From Anolis sagrei (lineage: Eukaryota; Chordata; Lepidosauria; Squamata; Anolidae), in assembly GCF_037176765.1 (NCBI RefSeq), contig NC_090023.1, forward strand, positions 25,617,366-25,681,365: a stretch of 64,000 bases of DNA, given 5' to 3'. Below are positions 45,503 through 55,853 of the stretch, piece after piece. The notes below the pieces were generated by a model that saw only the letters and a list, made by a program, of their open reading frames with translations, was not told the origin of the DNA and ran no database searches. The position numbers were made by a program, and so were the translations under genes. Every line of letters starts with the position of its first letter. The first letter of the stretch is position 1.

Positions 45503-46778
45503 GTGTAATAGAACATTATTAAGGCTGTTTGGCAGGCCTTTGTCTTTTGAATCACTATTTCAGAGTGCTCTCTCCAAGATAAGGTGTGGTGGAAATTAAG
45601 GCCCAAATACTGGAAGCTTCTAACTTGCTCTAGTGATAATTTGTCAGTGACCCATTTATAATTTATAAATTTTCTTTCAAAAAGCAGAACTTTTGATTTG
45701 CTGACATTTATATTTAGCTTATTTGTTTCACAATATTCTGTAAAGTTCCTAAGTTGGTGTATGAGCCCTGGTCTAAGACCTGGAGAGGATGGCTATATCA
45801 TCTGCATACAGCAAGATGGGGAGTCTCCTTTTACCCAATCTGGGTAAGTGATCTTGTGGGTCTATCATGACTTCCTCAAGATCATTCAGGAATAAGTTAA
45901 ACAAAGTAGGAGCTAAGATGCAGCCCTGCCTTACACCTCTGGTCATTTAAATTGGCCCTGAAATTTGGCCATGGGGTCCACATCTGACCTGTAAGCTACT
46001 ATCTCTGTAAAGTTCTTTAATGAGAAAGAGCAGTCTTTTATCAGTTAAGTACTTATCTAATTTGGCCCATAGTTTGGGTCTAGAGATTGAATATGTGGCT
46101 TTTAAATCCATGAAGGCCATAAAAAAATTACCTTTCTGGGTTTTAAAATATTTCTCTGCTAGATGAGAAAGAACTAAGCTATGGTCCATTGTAGATGAGT
46201 TTTTCCTGAAGGCTGCCTGGGCATCTGAAAGAATTTTATTTTTCTCAATCTTCTTTGTCAGTTTCATACTGAGAAATCTTGCATACAATTTGCCTGGAAT
46301 AGATAGCAGGCTGATCGGTCTATAGTTTCCAGGGTCTTTTGGGGAGCCTTTCTTATATATTGGAACTACAATTGCACAATTCCAGCTAGCTGGAATTTTG
46401 CTTGAGTTGTTTATTTGGGTGAAAAAGGCAGCTAATAGTGGAGGCCACCACTGTATGTTTGATTTTATAAATTCTATTGGTATGAAGTCATTTCCTGGGA
46501 CTTTGCCATTTTTAAGTTGTGAGATGAGTTCCGCTATCTGCTCTGGTGTAACCTCAATCCAAATTGGGGTCTCTGTGAGTAATAAATCTGGAGAGTTTGT
46601 GTATTGTGGACTGGAGGAGTTATTATCTAAGAGGATGCCTCTAAAATAGCTTTCCCAGATAATGGGTGGTATCTGGTGACTAATTGCAGTGGGGTGGGAG
46701 CTAAGAGCACCTGAAATAAGGTGCCAGAAAAGTCTGGAATCATTCTTGTGCAATGTTTCAAGCAGGGTGGACCAAGCA

Positions 46779-47270
46779 AACGGATCTCCAAATCACTCTG
46801 TAACTTATCAACAATCCTGCTTTGATCTTGCATATTACATTTGGTGGCTCCCTTTATTGAGTCTATCCACTTTTAATGAAGTCTTCCTCTTTCGCTATTG
46901 CTTTCTACTCTAATAAGCATTATTATCCTTTATAATGAATCATGTCTTCTCATGATGGGACCAAAGTATCACAGTCTCAGTCAGCTTACTTTCTTGGGAG
47001 AGTTCAGTCCAGATTTGCTCCAATAACTGATTTTTGGCAGACTGTGGTATCTACAGAACTCTCTTCCAGCATTTTTAACCTGCAGCTTTCAGGTTATGAC
47101 TACGTAGATATACGATGGCATTTACAATTCTGACTTCCATAGACAATGATATCTTGACAGTTCAGGATCCTGTTTAATTCCTTCTCATCCTCCCTTCCAG
47201 ATTCTAGCTGCCTTCTGATTTCTGCTTTAAGCTCATCATTCTGATTGATTGATCCAATTGCTGTTTGACA
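46779..47270 (-). mobile_element. Old RTE/BovB 3' fragment, spacer D/E
   Basis: Spacer BovB relic, cut at its left by the LINE of 43561-46778. TCATGATGGGACCAAAGTAT (about 46952) and the ATTGATTGATCCAATT region (about 47241) identify it. Confidence 0.65.
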
Positions 47271-48480
47271 GCCCCAGTTCTTAAAGATATGTAAATTATT
47301 GGTGGTAATTATGTTTTGTTTTTTGAGTCCCAATCTACAATGTAGATGTGTAGTCAACACTTATATAAATTCCATTTATTCAGTTTAGGGAAGGTAAGAT
47401 TATCTCAAAATATGCCTTCCAAACTCAAAGAGAAGATTAATCAATGCACAGTTCTCCATATATTTAATATATTTAATGTCTTGAGGTATTGTTCAGATAT
47501 TGTGAGGTGTGTGAGAAAAAGCACATAGGGTATCTATACAGAGGTTTTTGAGATGTTTTTATTTTGTGTAAAAAACATTGCTATTTTTCCCCAAAAAATT
47601 AAATTGCATTTTTGTAAGGAGTTCTAAAATATGAAAGATTTTGCACTTTTTGATGGGGGCAGTGATAAATTAAGTTATATTTGAGACCAAAGCCTTTCAA
47701 AGGCAGAAGAAGAATGAAACAAAATGTCTTTCAGTTGCCACATTTGGCTTTTCTGTGAGGATGAATATTATTTCAGCTGCCCTAATCCCAATCTCATTTT
47801 TTTTCCTTTTTGCAAAATGGCCCTTGACTTATTCCTGGGTCAATCTCTAATTTTGGACCTAAATCCTGCCCATGATTTATGCATGAGATTGACTTATATC
47901 TGCGTTTATAATATTTCAAAGAAAATCAGGAATTGCTTTTCCTGAGTATGCAGTGGAAAATTTCTCTTTGGAAATTTTAAGAGGAATGATCTGCCAAGGG
48001 AAATTCACAAGGAAGGCATTTTTTTTACCTTCTGCTGAGGTTACTGTGAGCATTATGTGTTCCAGAAGCGGTGCAATATCCAATACGAACCCACTGCTAT
48101 GAGAATTGCTTTGTGGAACCCTCATGTTCAAACCAAGAAACCAGCTTGAAGTTTCTCAAAAACTTCCCTTTTGGGGGGCAGGGGAGAGACAGGAGGGCAT
48201 ACCAGCACTATGACCAAATCAGATTTCTGAAGCAACTTATGTAAGTGACACTACTTAAAGAGGTCCATTCTCTGTGCTCGTTCCTTCTATTGATCTTCCT
48301 TTCATCCTTCTGTTGGCCTTCTATCAATTTACAACACATGTAGAGTCAACAAATTGAATGAAGAAAAATAAAGCATGCACTCTTCTCTTTGTTTAAGATT
48401 TAATTGTGGTGAATATTCATGGCACCAATGAACTAGCAATGCAGACAGCTCTTCTCCCTATTGTCAGGAGGCTAAAACTC
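47271..48480. other. Spacer 3' of gene E
   Basis: No gene seen. Matches the 3' flanks of A, B and D. Contains ATTAAA at 48404-48399 (minus), about 85 nt after the gene E stop, a likely poly(A) signal. Confidence 0.6.
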
Positions 48481-48487
48481 TTACGCT

Positions 48488-49544
48488 TTAATCACAGCAG
48501 TAGAACTTAACATCATTAAGTCCGGTGTTGTCATGAAAGAGTCCACCTTTGTAAGGTTCAACTTTTGTTTGGATCCCACAAATGGCACCAGGTTCACAAG
48601 CCTCGCTCCAAGGTCCAAATTTTCCCCACTCTTTTGACAAACCCTTCAGCTGTTCCCCGCTTTGACATTTGAACTGAATGTTGTTGGCTGCAGTATCATC
48701 AAACAAACCCTGTGGTTTTTCCACATTTAGAGAAAAGGACTTCAGGAAGTCTTTGGAACAATTTATACTCTTTGACCACTCTCCTTTCCTGCCAGAGAAG
48801 ACAATGTTCAATGTTTAGAGAAATACATTGAGATTAACCTCAAAAAAACTAGTTACTGACCTAATTAACATTAGTGACTTGCTTCTAACTTCATGCAAAC
48901 ATTTTATGCACCAACTAGTATATGCAAACCATTCAAGAGTTTATAACTGCATGCTTGGAGTCCTATTGATTAGTTGTATTACCATTCACTCAACCAATGA
49001 ACAATGAGACAAGAAGATGTTAATTTTCCAGGTCACTAAAAAGTATACATATATTTAGTAGCAATCCAGGAAAATTCAGTGGTACCATCTCTTTTCCGTT
49101 GCTCAGCAGGGAAAATGCAACAATTTGTTTCTTGGGTGTTCCTTCCATGAACACACTTCCCCCACACGCCTCAACTTCAAAATGACTATAGGGGTGCAAT
49201 TCCATGCCAGGATGCACCCTTCCTCAAGACTTGGACATACTTCGGTGTAATAGTAACAGTTCATTTGTTAAATCAGGAATGTACTGAATTGTTTGGACTT
49301 TATTGTTTATATTGGGCATCTTTTTACATATTTGAGAAGCTGCTGACTTTCAGTCTATGAAAACTCAAAATGAAATGGATACTCTTGGTACATGCAGTTT
49401 GACACCACTTTCATTTCCATTGCTCAATCCTGAGATTTGTAATTAGATGAGACACCAGAGTAAACTAGATTCCATGGCAAAGAACCATATCACTTAAAGT
49501 GGTGTCAAACAGCACTAATTCTACTGTGTAGAGGCATCTCCTGA

Positions 49545-49578
<34 letters not shown>

Positions 49579-50126
49579 ATGCAGTTTAGTCTCTTAACAA
49601 AGATTCAAAGCAGCAAATGGTGCTAAAAACAATATAGTATAATACCTAAAGACTATAAACATTAAAACAGAATGATACTCTATGATGTTGAAAAATGAAC
49701 AGCTCAAACCATTAAAAGCCTATTTAAAATTCTGATCTAGAAGATTTAAGATAATCCCCTTTTTGTTATTCTAAGGACAAGATCAAAGTAGAAGAAGAGA
49801 AAAAAGAGATCCTCACGATCCAACTGCAGATTCAACTGTTTCTCCAGATTCACAGTAAAGACGGATGCCATTCAGAGATGAATCATCGTGAAAACCTTGT
49901 GGTGCTTCTACCTAATAATGAAAGAAGAGACTGTGTTGAAATACTTGCTCTCTCTTGGGCCACTATGTAACTGACCTTTATGTATGTTTTCTGTCAGAAT
50001 TTTTGAGGTGCACTGACTTGTACCCTTAATCAAGCATTATTCTGCTGCAAACATAGCCTAGAAACCTAGGTGAAGTTCCCATCATCATAGCAACTTTGAG
50101 TCCCCTTTCGGTGAGCAAAAAGCAGG

Positions 50127-50159
<33 letters not shown>

Positions 50160-53100
50160 GGCTATCAGTCATGGCCAAGTATGATAGCCTTCCAAGTATA
50201 AGGTCTTGGCAGTGGTTCCATGGGTGACTGTAGAGACCTGTACTTGATCCGCATATTCTTTCACAGTGAAGACATTGATTTCCAGATGGAAGGCAGTCCT
50301 GACAAGGGTTGGCTTGACATGCCTTCCTTTTGTCACACTTCTCCCTTTCACCCTCAGTATTCATGCCTCTTCGAAGGACTAATGTGGACTAAGCTGATCT
50401 CCAATGAGAGCACTCAAGGGCCAGGACTTCCCTGTCCTCAGTGTCTATGCCAAAATTTAGTTTTGAGCCCGTCTTTAAATCTCTTTTCTTGTCTACTAAC
50501 ATTCCATTTTCCATTCTTGAGTTGAGGGTATAGTAATTACTTTGAGAGATAGTGACTAGGCATTCAGGCAACATGGTCAATCCAATGAAGTTGATGGAGG
50601 AGGATCATCACTTCAATGTTGGTGGTCTTTGCATTTTCCAAAATGCTGACATTTGTCTACCTGTCTTCCCAAGAGATTTGCAGGGTTTTTCGGAGGCAAC
50701 GCTGATTGAATCATTCCAGAATTTGAGTGTAACATTTGTAGAGAGTCCACGCTTCACAGGCCTATAACAGGGTTGACTTTATAAACAAACATATTGGTGT
50801 CCCTATGAATGTCTCCATCGTCAAATATTCTCTGCTTCATTTGAAAAATGCTGCACTCACAGAGTCCAGATGGTGTTGTATTTCAGTGTTGATGTTCACT
50901 TTTGTGGAGAGGTGGCTGCCAAGGTAGCAGAAATGGTCAATGTTTTCTAATGTTATACCATTATACTTTATTTCTGGCATTTCAGAGAGATAATAATAAT
51001 AATAAAAATAATAACGACAATAACAACAACAACTTCTTTATTTATACCCCGCCACCATCTCCCAGAAGTACTTTGGGTGGCTTACAGAACAACGTGCAAG
51101 TGCCACAACACATAAAAATAGAAGTCAAATTGCATCACATATGAAACGGTGACATCAGTTAAGATAAAAACAGCACATTACAAAAAGTCCAATTTAAAAA
51201 TCCATAAAACACAATAAATTGCCATAAAAAATGAATAATACAACCAATTTATTTGCACACCTCTACTATCTACTAAGTTCTAATATTTTGTATACACTGT
51301 CATTGAATGCTGTATGGTCTGGAATTATTTATTTATTTATTTATTATATTTGTATACCACCCCTCTCAGCCCGGAGGCGACTCGAGGTAGTTTACATTTG
51401 GCAAGCAATGCCCCACAAGATAAAATACAGTCAAAAACAATTACATATAGTATAAACCATATAAAAACAATAAACAATAAACAATTAAAATCATAAAATA
51501 CAGTTCTCAGTGTCTCATCATTAAAATCATTTTTCATCACATCATCCTGTCATTCCATGAGTCTCAATTAATCAGTTATACTGCATCTGCAAATGCCTGC
51601 TCGAACAGCCAGGTCGTAACTCTCTTTCAAAATTTCAGAAGGGAGGGGGTTTATCTAATGTCCCTAGGGAGGGCATTCAATAACCGGAGGGCCACTGCTG
51701 AGAAGGCCCTGTCTCTCATTCCTGCCAACCGGATCTGCAAAGAAGGCGGGACAGAGAGCAGGGCCTCTCCAGATGATCTTAAACACCTATATGGTTTATA
51801 GGAAGAGATGAGTTCAAAGAGGTAAACTGGGCCAGAACTGTTTAGGGCTTTATAGGCTAAAGCCGGCACTTTGAATTGTGCCCGGTAGCAAACTGGTAGC
51901 CAGTGGAGCTGGCGCAACAGAGGAGTTGAAGCTTCCGAACAGTCTTCAAAGGCAGCCCCATGTAGAGAGCGTTGCAGTAGTCTATACATGATGTAACCCG
52001 AGCGTGGACTACCGTGGCCCAGTTAGACTTCCCAAGGTACCAGCACAGCTGGCGCACAAGTTTTAACTGTGCAAATGCTCCCCTGGTTACCGCCGAAAAC
52101 TGGAGTTCCAAGTTCAGTGATGAGTCCAGGATCACACCCAAGCTGCGAACCTGCATCTTCAGGGGGAGTGTAATAATTGCCCATAAGATTGTATAAGGGA
52201 ACACTGCATTGGCTGGTGATTGCTGAAAGAACACTATGGTTTTGTCAGTGTTCAGTGAGAGGCCAAGCTTTTCGTATGGTTCTGTAAAGTTGTTTAGAGT
52301 GGCTTATAGGTCTGCTTCTGAAAGAGCACAGACTACATTATCATTAGCATATTGGAGTTACATAACAGACATTGTTGATTTTGACTTTCAGTTCCCATAA
52401 CCTGAGTGGATTGTGTGTTGGGCTTTGAACTACTTGTGCTTCCTGATGCTTTCCAGAATGGCAGCTCTAGTATATCCAATGGAAGGGAACCATATGAATA
52501 AAGCAATTAAGTTAGTCAAGTTGCTCAAGAATGATGTAGATGGAAACTGGGATTTTTCCCCATAGGATGCACATTCTCTAAAATCACTAATAACATTTCT
52601 ACTTAAAAAAAAAATATGTTGAACTAATATTACTTTGTTCTACAATCATTCTCCAGGCTGCATTTGGTAATTAAAACAAAAAAAAGATATCTTCAATCTA
52701 GTTACTAGTTCCAATTAAAGGAGATTTATTAAATGACTGGGGTTTACTTGTAATCATAGACCAATCTTAATTACAACTAGCAACAGGATTTACACTACTT
52801 TCTTTTGCTCACTCATGTGACTTTCAAAATCTATCCTTTCATGTCACTGACCTTTCAGTTATGGACCAAGCAATTAAGCATTATGGATTTCCTCAATGTT
52901 CACTTCTATGGTTCTATGATTAATTGGGGGAGGGGGGGTGAATGAGAAGGAAAGACAGATTCTTAATCTTCAAGGTGTTTCAAAAAGAGGATACTATAGA
53001 ATGTCATTTACCTTAATTGCAAATGCATTTGCATGTCCTGTAGTACATAATTGTATTTCCCCCCAATCGCCCCACTGGGCTCCATTTGGCACGGATAGGA

Positions 53101-53179
53101 CTGAATTTGATTTCCGACTTTCTGCATCCCAGACACAGCAGAAGACCAAGCAGATCACAATAATCTTGGAGAGATCCAT
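48488..53179 (-). CDS. VMO1: VMO1-like secreted protein, gene E (187 aa)
   Basis: VMO1 paralog, probably first in the array. Minus-strand coding exons are 53179-53012, 49911-49817 and 48788-48488, giving 187 aa. Signal peptide [17 protein letters not shown]. Mature motifs are [34 protein letters not shown] and [13 protein letters not shown], with all eight cysteines. The middle exon is one codon shorter than in the other copies (QGFHDDS where A has QGMFKDD), keeping phase. About 21 of 99 last-exon residues differ from D. It lacks the LINE insertion that marks units A-D, so it branched off earlier. Its first coding intron holds nested LINEs. Role beyond secretion is unknown; egg-coat or mucosal secretion is the family precedent. 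Confidence 0.9.
51030..51240 (-). repeat. LINE 3' tail nested in gene E intron
   Basis: TTTATTTATACCCCGCCACC and TTTGGGTGGCTTACAGAACA form the minus-strand 3' end of a CR1/L2-like element, next to an AAT/AAC-rich tract (50988-51030). Confidence 0.6.
51325..52195 (-). mobile_element. L2/CR1-like LINE 3' region nested in gene E intron
   Basis: Minus-strand frames: LPLKMQVRSLGVILDSSLNL, TVVHARVTSCIDYCNALYMG, and RDRAFSAVALRLLNALPRDI. The 3' tail (ATTTATTTATTTATTA) is at 51328-51350. It is inserted in the zinc-finger LINE of 50110-52375. Confidence 0.75.
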
Positions 53180-53359
53180 TGAAAAGAAGTCTGTTTTAGA
53201 TCCACCTGAAGAATGTTTCTGGAAAATAAATGTCTTGAGATTTTAAATAAAATTTAGTGAAAATTTTATCTCAATCATCACTTCTGAAATCTCCAATTAC
53301 ACCTAGCCACACACACACATGCAGGACAGGGCAATAATGGTGGAAACATTCTCTTTTCC

Positions 53360-53440
53360 CTTAGAATCATAGAATAATAGAGTTAGAAGAGACCCCATGG
53401 GCCATCTTGTCCACCCCCTGCCATGCAGGAAAAGCATGGA
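53360..53440 (-). repeat. CR1 3' tail relic
   Basis: TAGAATCATAGAATAATAGA followed by AGAGACCCCATGGGCCATCT and CCCCCTGCCATGCAGGAA is a CR1 3' end in the leader intron of gene E. It is at another site than the relics in A, B and D, so it is a separate event. Confidence 0.7.
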
Positions 53441-53791
53441 ACCCAGACAGATGCCTTAATCACTGGAGATCAAGAAACTTGTTACAGACATTGATACAAA
53501 TCTAATTATATTTCCTGGCTGACAGCCTCTTATGGAAGAGTGAAAAATACAGATTTAACTTGCAGAACGCTGCTCACCATTTGGCTGAAACCACCCCCCT
53601 CCCCAAAGGTACTTCCATGCCTGATGGAAACCAAAAAGATCATGCAGGATGATATTGAGCTATCCAGAGATCTCAGTAGTATTCATTTTGTACCTAACTA
53701 TAGGGATAGAGTCAGACATTTTCAAAACACCCTCCCTCTACTCTTCAATAGCCATTGCAAGGTGCTGAGTGTCTGCATTTTCTAAGTCGAC

Positions 53792-54114
53792 CAGGCATGT
53801 AGCCGGGGGGGGGGGGGGGCTCGGGGGGCTTCAGCCCCCCCCCCCCCTGAAATTGTCATGGTGGTTCGCGAAAAGGCCTTACTGGTGCATTACTTAAACT
53901 GTTATGTTTATTCATATCATGATCTGATCACCATACTCAATATATCCCATATGCATGGGGGTATTGGGGTAATGATACAAAAGGTTTGCTAGGGTAGACC
54001 CTCTTTCACTCAGACTCAGCCCCCCCTCCGAAACTCAGCCCCCCCGAAACCCCTCCTGAAAAAAATTCAGCCCCCCCCCCCCCAAAAAAAAACGAAATCC
54101 TGGCTACGGGCCTG
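53792..54114. mobile_element. G/C-tract hAT-like element, gene E leader intron
   Basis: Ends CAGGCATGTAGCCGGG and GGCTACGGGCCTG. Target duplication AAGTCGAC/AAGTGGAC (53784-53791 and 54115-54122), 7 of 8 matching. Same family as 9110-9427 and 20169-20452. Very long G and C runs. Confidence 0.85.
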
Positions 54115-54649
54115 AAGTGGACAGTTAGGTGTGCTTTTTGCAGAAGGTAGAATACAATACTAATCTGCACAACAGATCCCCAAAGCCATATGCTGGTAGA
54201 CTTATGCTTTCATCTGCCATTTAATAGGATGCCACCCTTTGTGACTTAAACATCATAAGGGATATAACGGTCTCTAACATCAGAACCTTTATAGTTTAGC
54301 ATCCTGCCCTATGTCACTGCATTAATTTTAAAATAATGCCAAATAAGGAATATATATTTAAATACCCTGGCCTTTAATAGGAGATCCATTGAATCATTTG
54401 TTGCAAGGTATAGGAACCAGAGGGTCTACTCTAACTGGGATAAACAGAAATTAAACTACTGTTTGAATGGTCTGTGTGAAGAATACAAGCTGTCCTTCAG
54501 TTCACCCCAACTACTACAACAAAAGTACATAGTCCATATTTTCCCTACTTCTACTTTTTGCCAAGTAGTTAAGCCTTGCATATTTCTACCTTTTTCCTCC
54601 TCATTCCCTCAACAAGTTGCATTGTGAAGCATAATGTAGTTGAACTTAC

Positions 54650-54706
54650 AGTGTCACAGCAATCAAGGTGGAATAAGAGAGAACCTGCAGTGAGCAACAA
54701 ATATAA
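54650..54706 (-). promoter_or_regulatory. Promoter and leader exon of gene E
   Basis: TATA box TTATATTT at 54706-54699 (minus) and donor GTAAGT at 54649-54644. The leader is about 10 nt shorter than in the other copies through loss of the GTGTCCTNCAG part. The sequence near the donor is closest to copy 0 at the left edge. Confidence 0.7.
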
Positions 54707-54976
54707 GGTTGACTGAGGAGGGGAGTGGGGAGGGGCAGGACAAGAAATGTGGGAGTCACTCATTCTGAACTTTCACCTGCCATGCTTGATAACTATGGAA
54801 CAGAATAAAGGCTGTGAAGAATTGTTTTCCATTGTCCATCCCAGCCTCTGTTGTCTCCAAAAGCAGAATCCTATTCACTGTGTGAGATGACTAAGAAAGA
54901 GTAAAGTGGAAATCCTTTTTTCCTGAGCTCTCTCAAAGACTGTCACTGTACTTTCTATAAAACATGTCATCAAAAG

Positions 54977-55738
54977 GGTTTCATAGAATCATAGAATCAA
55001 AGAGTTGGAAGAGACCTCATGGGCCATCCAGTCCAACCCCCTGCCAGTAAGCAGGAATATTGCATTCAAATCACCCCTGACAGATGGCCATCCAGCCTCT
55101 GTTTAAAAGCTTCCAAAGAAGGAGCCTCCACCACACTCCGGGGCAGAGAGTTCCACTGCTGAACGGCTCTCACAGTCAGGAAGTTCTTCCTCGTGTTCAG
55201 ATGGAATCTCCTCTCTTGTAGTTTGAAGACATTTTTCCACGTCCTAGTCTCCAAGGAAGCAGAAAACAAGCTTGCTCCCTCCTCCCTGTGGCTTCCTCTC
55301 ACATATTTATACATGGCTATCATATCTCCTCTCAGCCTTCTCTTCTTCAGGCTAAACATGCCAAGCTCCTTAAGCCACTCCTCATAGGGCTTGTTCTCCA
55401 GACCCTTGATCATTTTAGTCGCCCTCCTCTGGACACATTCCAGCTTGTCAATATCTCTCTTGAATTGTGGTGCCCAGAATTGGACACAATATTCCAGGTG
55501 TGGTCTAACCAGAGCAGAATAGAGGGGTAGCATTACTTCCCTAGATCTAGACACTATGCTCCTATTAATGCAGGCCAAAATCCCATTGGCTTTTTTGCCG
55601 CCAAATCACATTGTTGGCTCATGTTTAACTTGTTGTCCACGAGGACTCCAAGATCTTTTTCACACGTACTGCTCTCGAGCCAGGCATCCCCCATTCTATA
55701 TCTTTGCATTTCGTTTTTCCTGCCAAAGTGGAGTATCT
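54977..55738 (-). mobile_element. CR1 LINE 3' end, split by the young L1
   Basis: The minus frame 55578-55066 gives [54 protein letters not shown] and [20 protein letters not shown]: the CR1 ORF2 C terminus, 170 aa open. The 3' UTR carries the usual GGAAGAGACCTCATGGGCCA end and repeats of ATAGAATCA. Upstream CR1 sequence continues on the far side of the L1, at 59645-59735. It is inserted in the spacer upstream of gene E. Confidence 0.85.
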
Positions 55739-55853
55739 AAAGTAGCTAAAGTCAAGCTGGATAAGGAACTATGAAACATCTTTTGGGTCATCAAAGTCAA
55801 GAGGAGTAGCAATAATAATAGCAAAGAAATGTAATTTTGTCATAAACAAGGTA

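Larger units (their letters stand above)
43561..46778 (-). mobile_element. 5'-truncated LINE of a separate clade, with nested LTR and MITE
   Basis: The minus strand encodes reverse transcriptase: KNGKVPGNDFIPIEFIK, VVPIYKKGSPKDPGNYRPIS, SDAQAAFRKNSSTMDHSLVL (46753-45947). A GCILAPTLFNLFLNDLEE and YADDIAI region follows (about 45930-45780). The last part is ERLNGFPSELLRGRLSGV with a C-x-C..H..C zinc finger (CPCGIEIETIEHILLQC, 44368-43964). The 3' tail is (AAAT)n at the left. A solo LTR and a MITE interrupt it. The sequence is not L1, CR1 or BovB; an I/Vingi- or R4-like clade is possible. It truncates the BovB relic of the spacer. Confidence 0.75.
50110..52375 (-). mobile_element. LINE with C-terminal zinc finger, split by other LINEs
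   Basis: Minus-strand pieces: YANDNVVCALSEADLQ and EPYEKLGLSLNTDKTIVFFQ (52350-52190), then after an interruption HFCYLGSHLSTKVNINTEI, and MKQRIFDDGDIHRDTNMFVY (about 50930-50780). The end has CQDCLPSGNQCLHCERICGS with STGLYSHPWNHC. The 3' tail is (TTA)n at 50129-50158. This is a family distinct from BovB, CR1 and L1 in the window; clade not assigned. LINE tails are nested at about 51000-52195. Confidence 0.7.

Noticed and set aside
55066-55578. 170-aa open frame on the minus strand
   Set aside because: It is the CR1 ORF2 C terminus ([13 protein letters not shown]), a transposon remnant and not a host gene.
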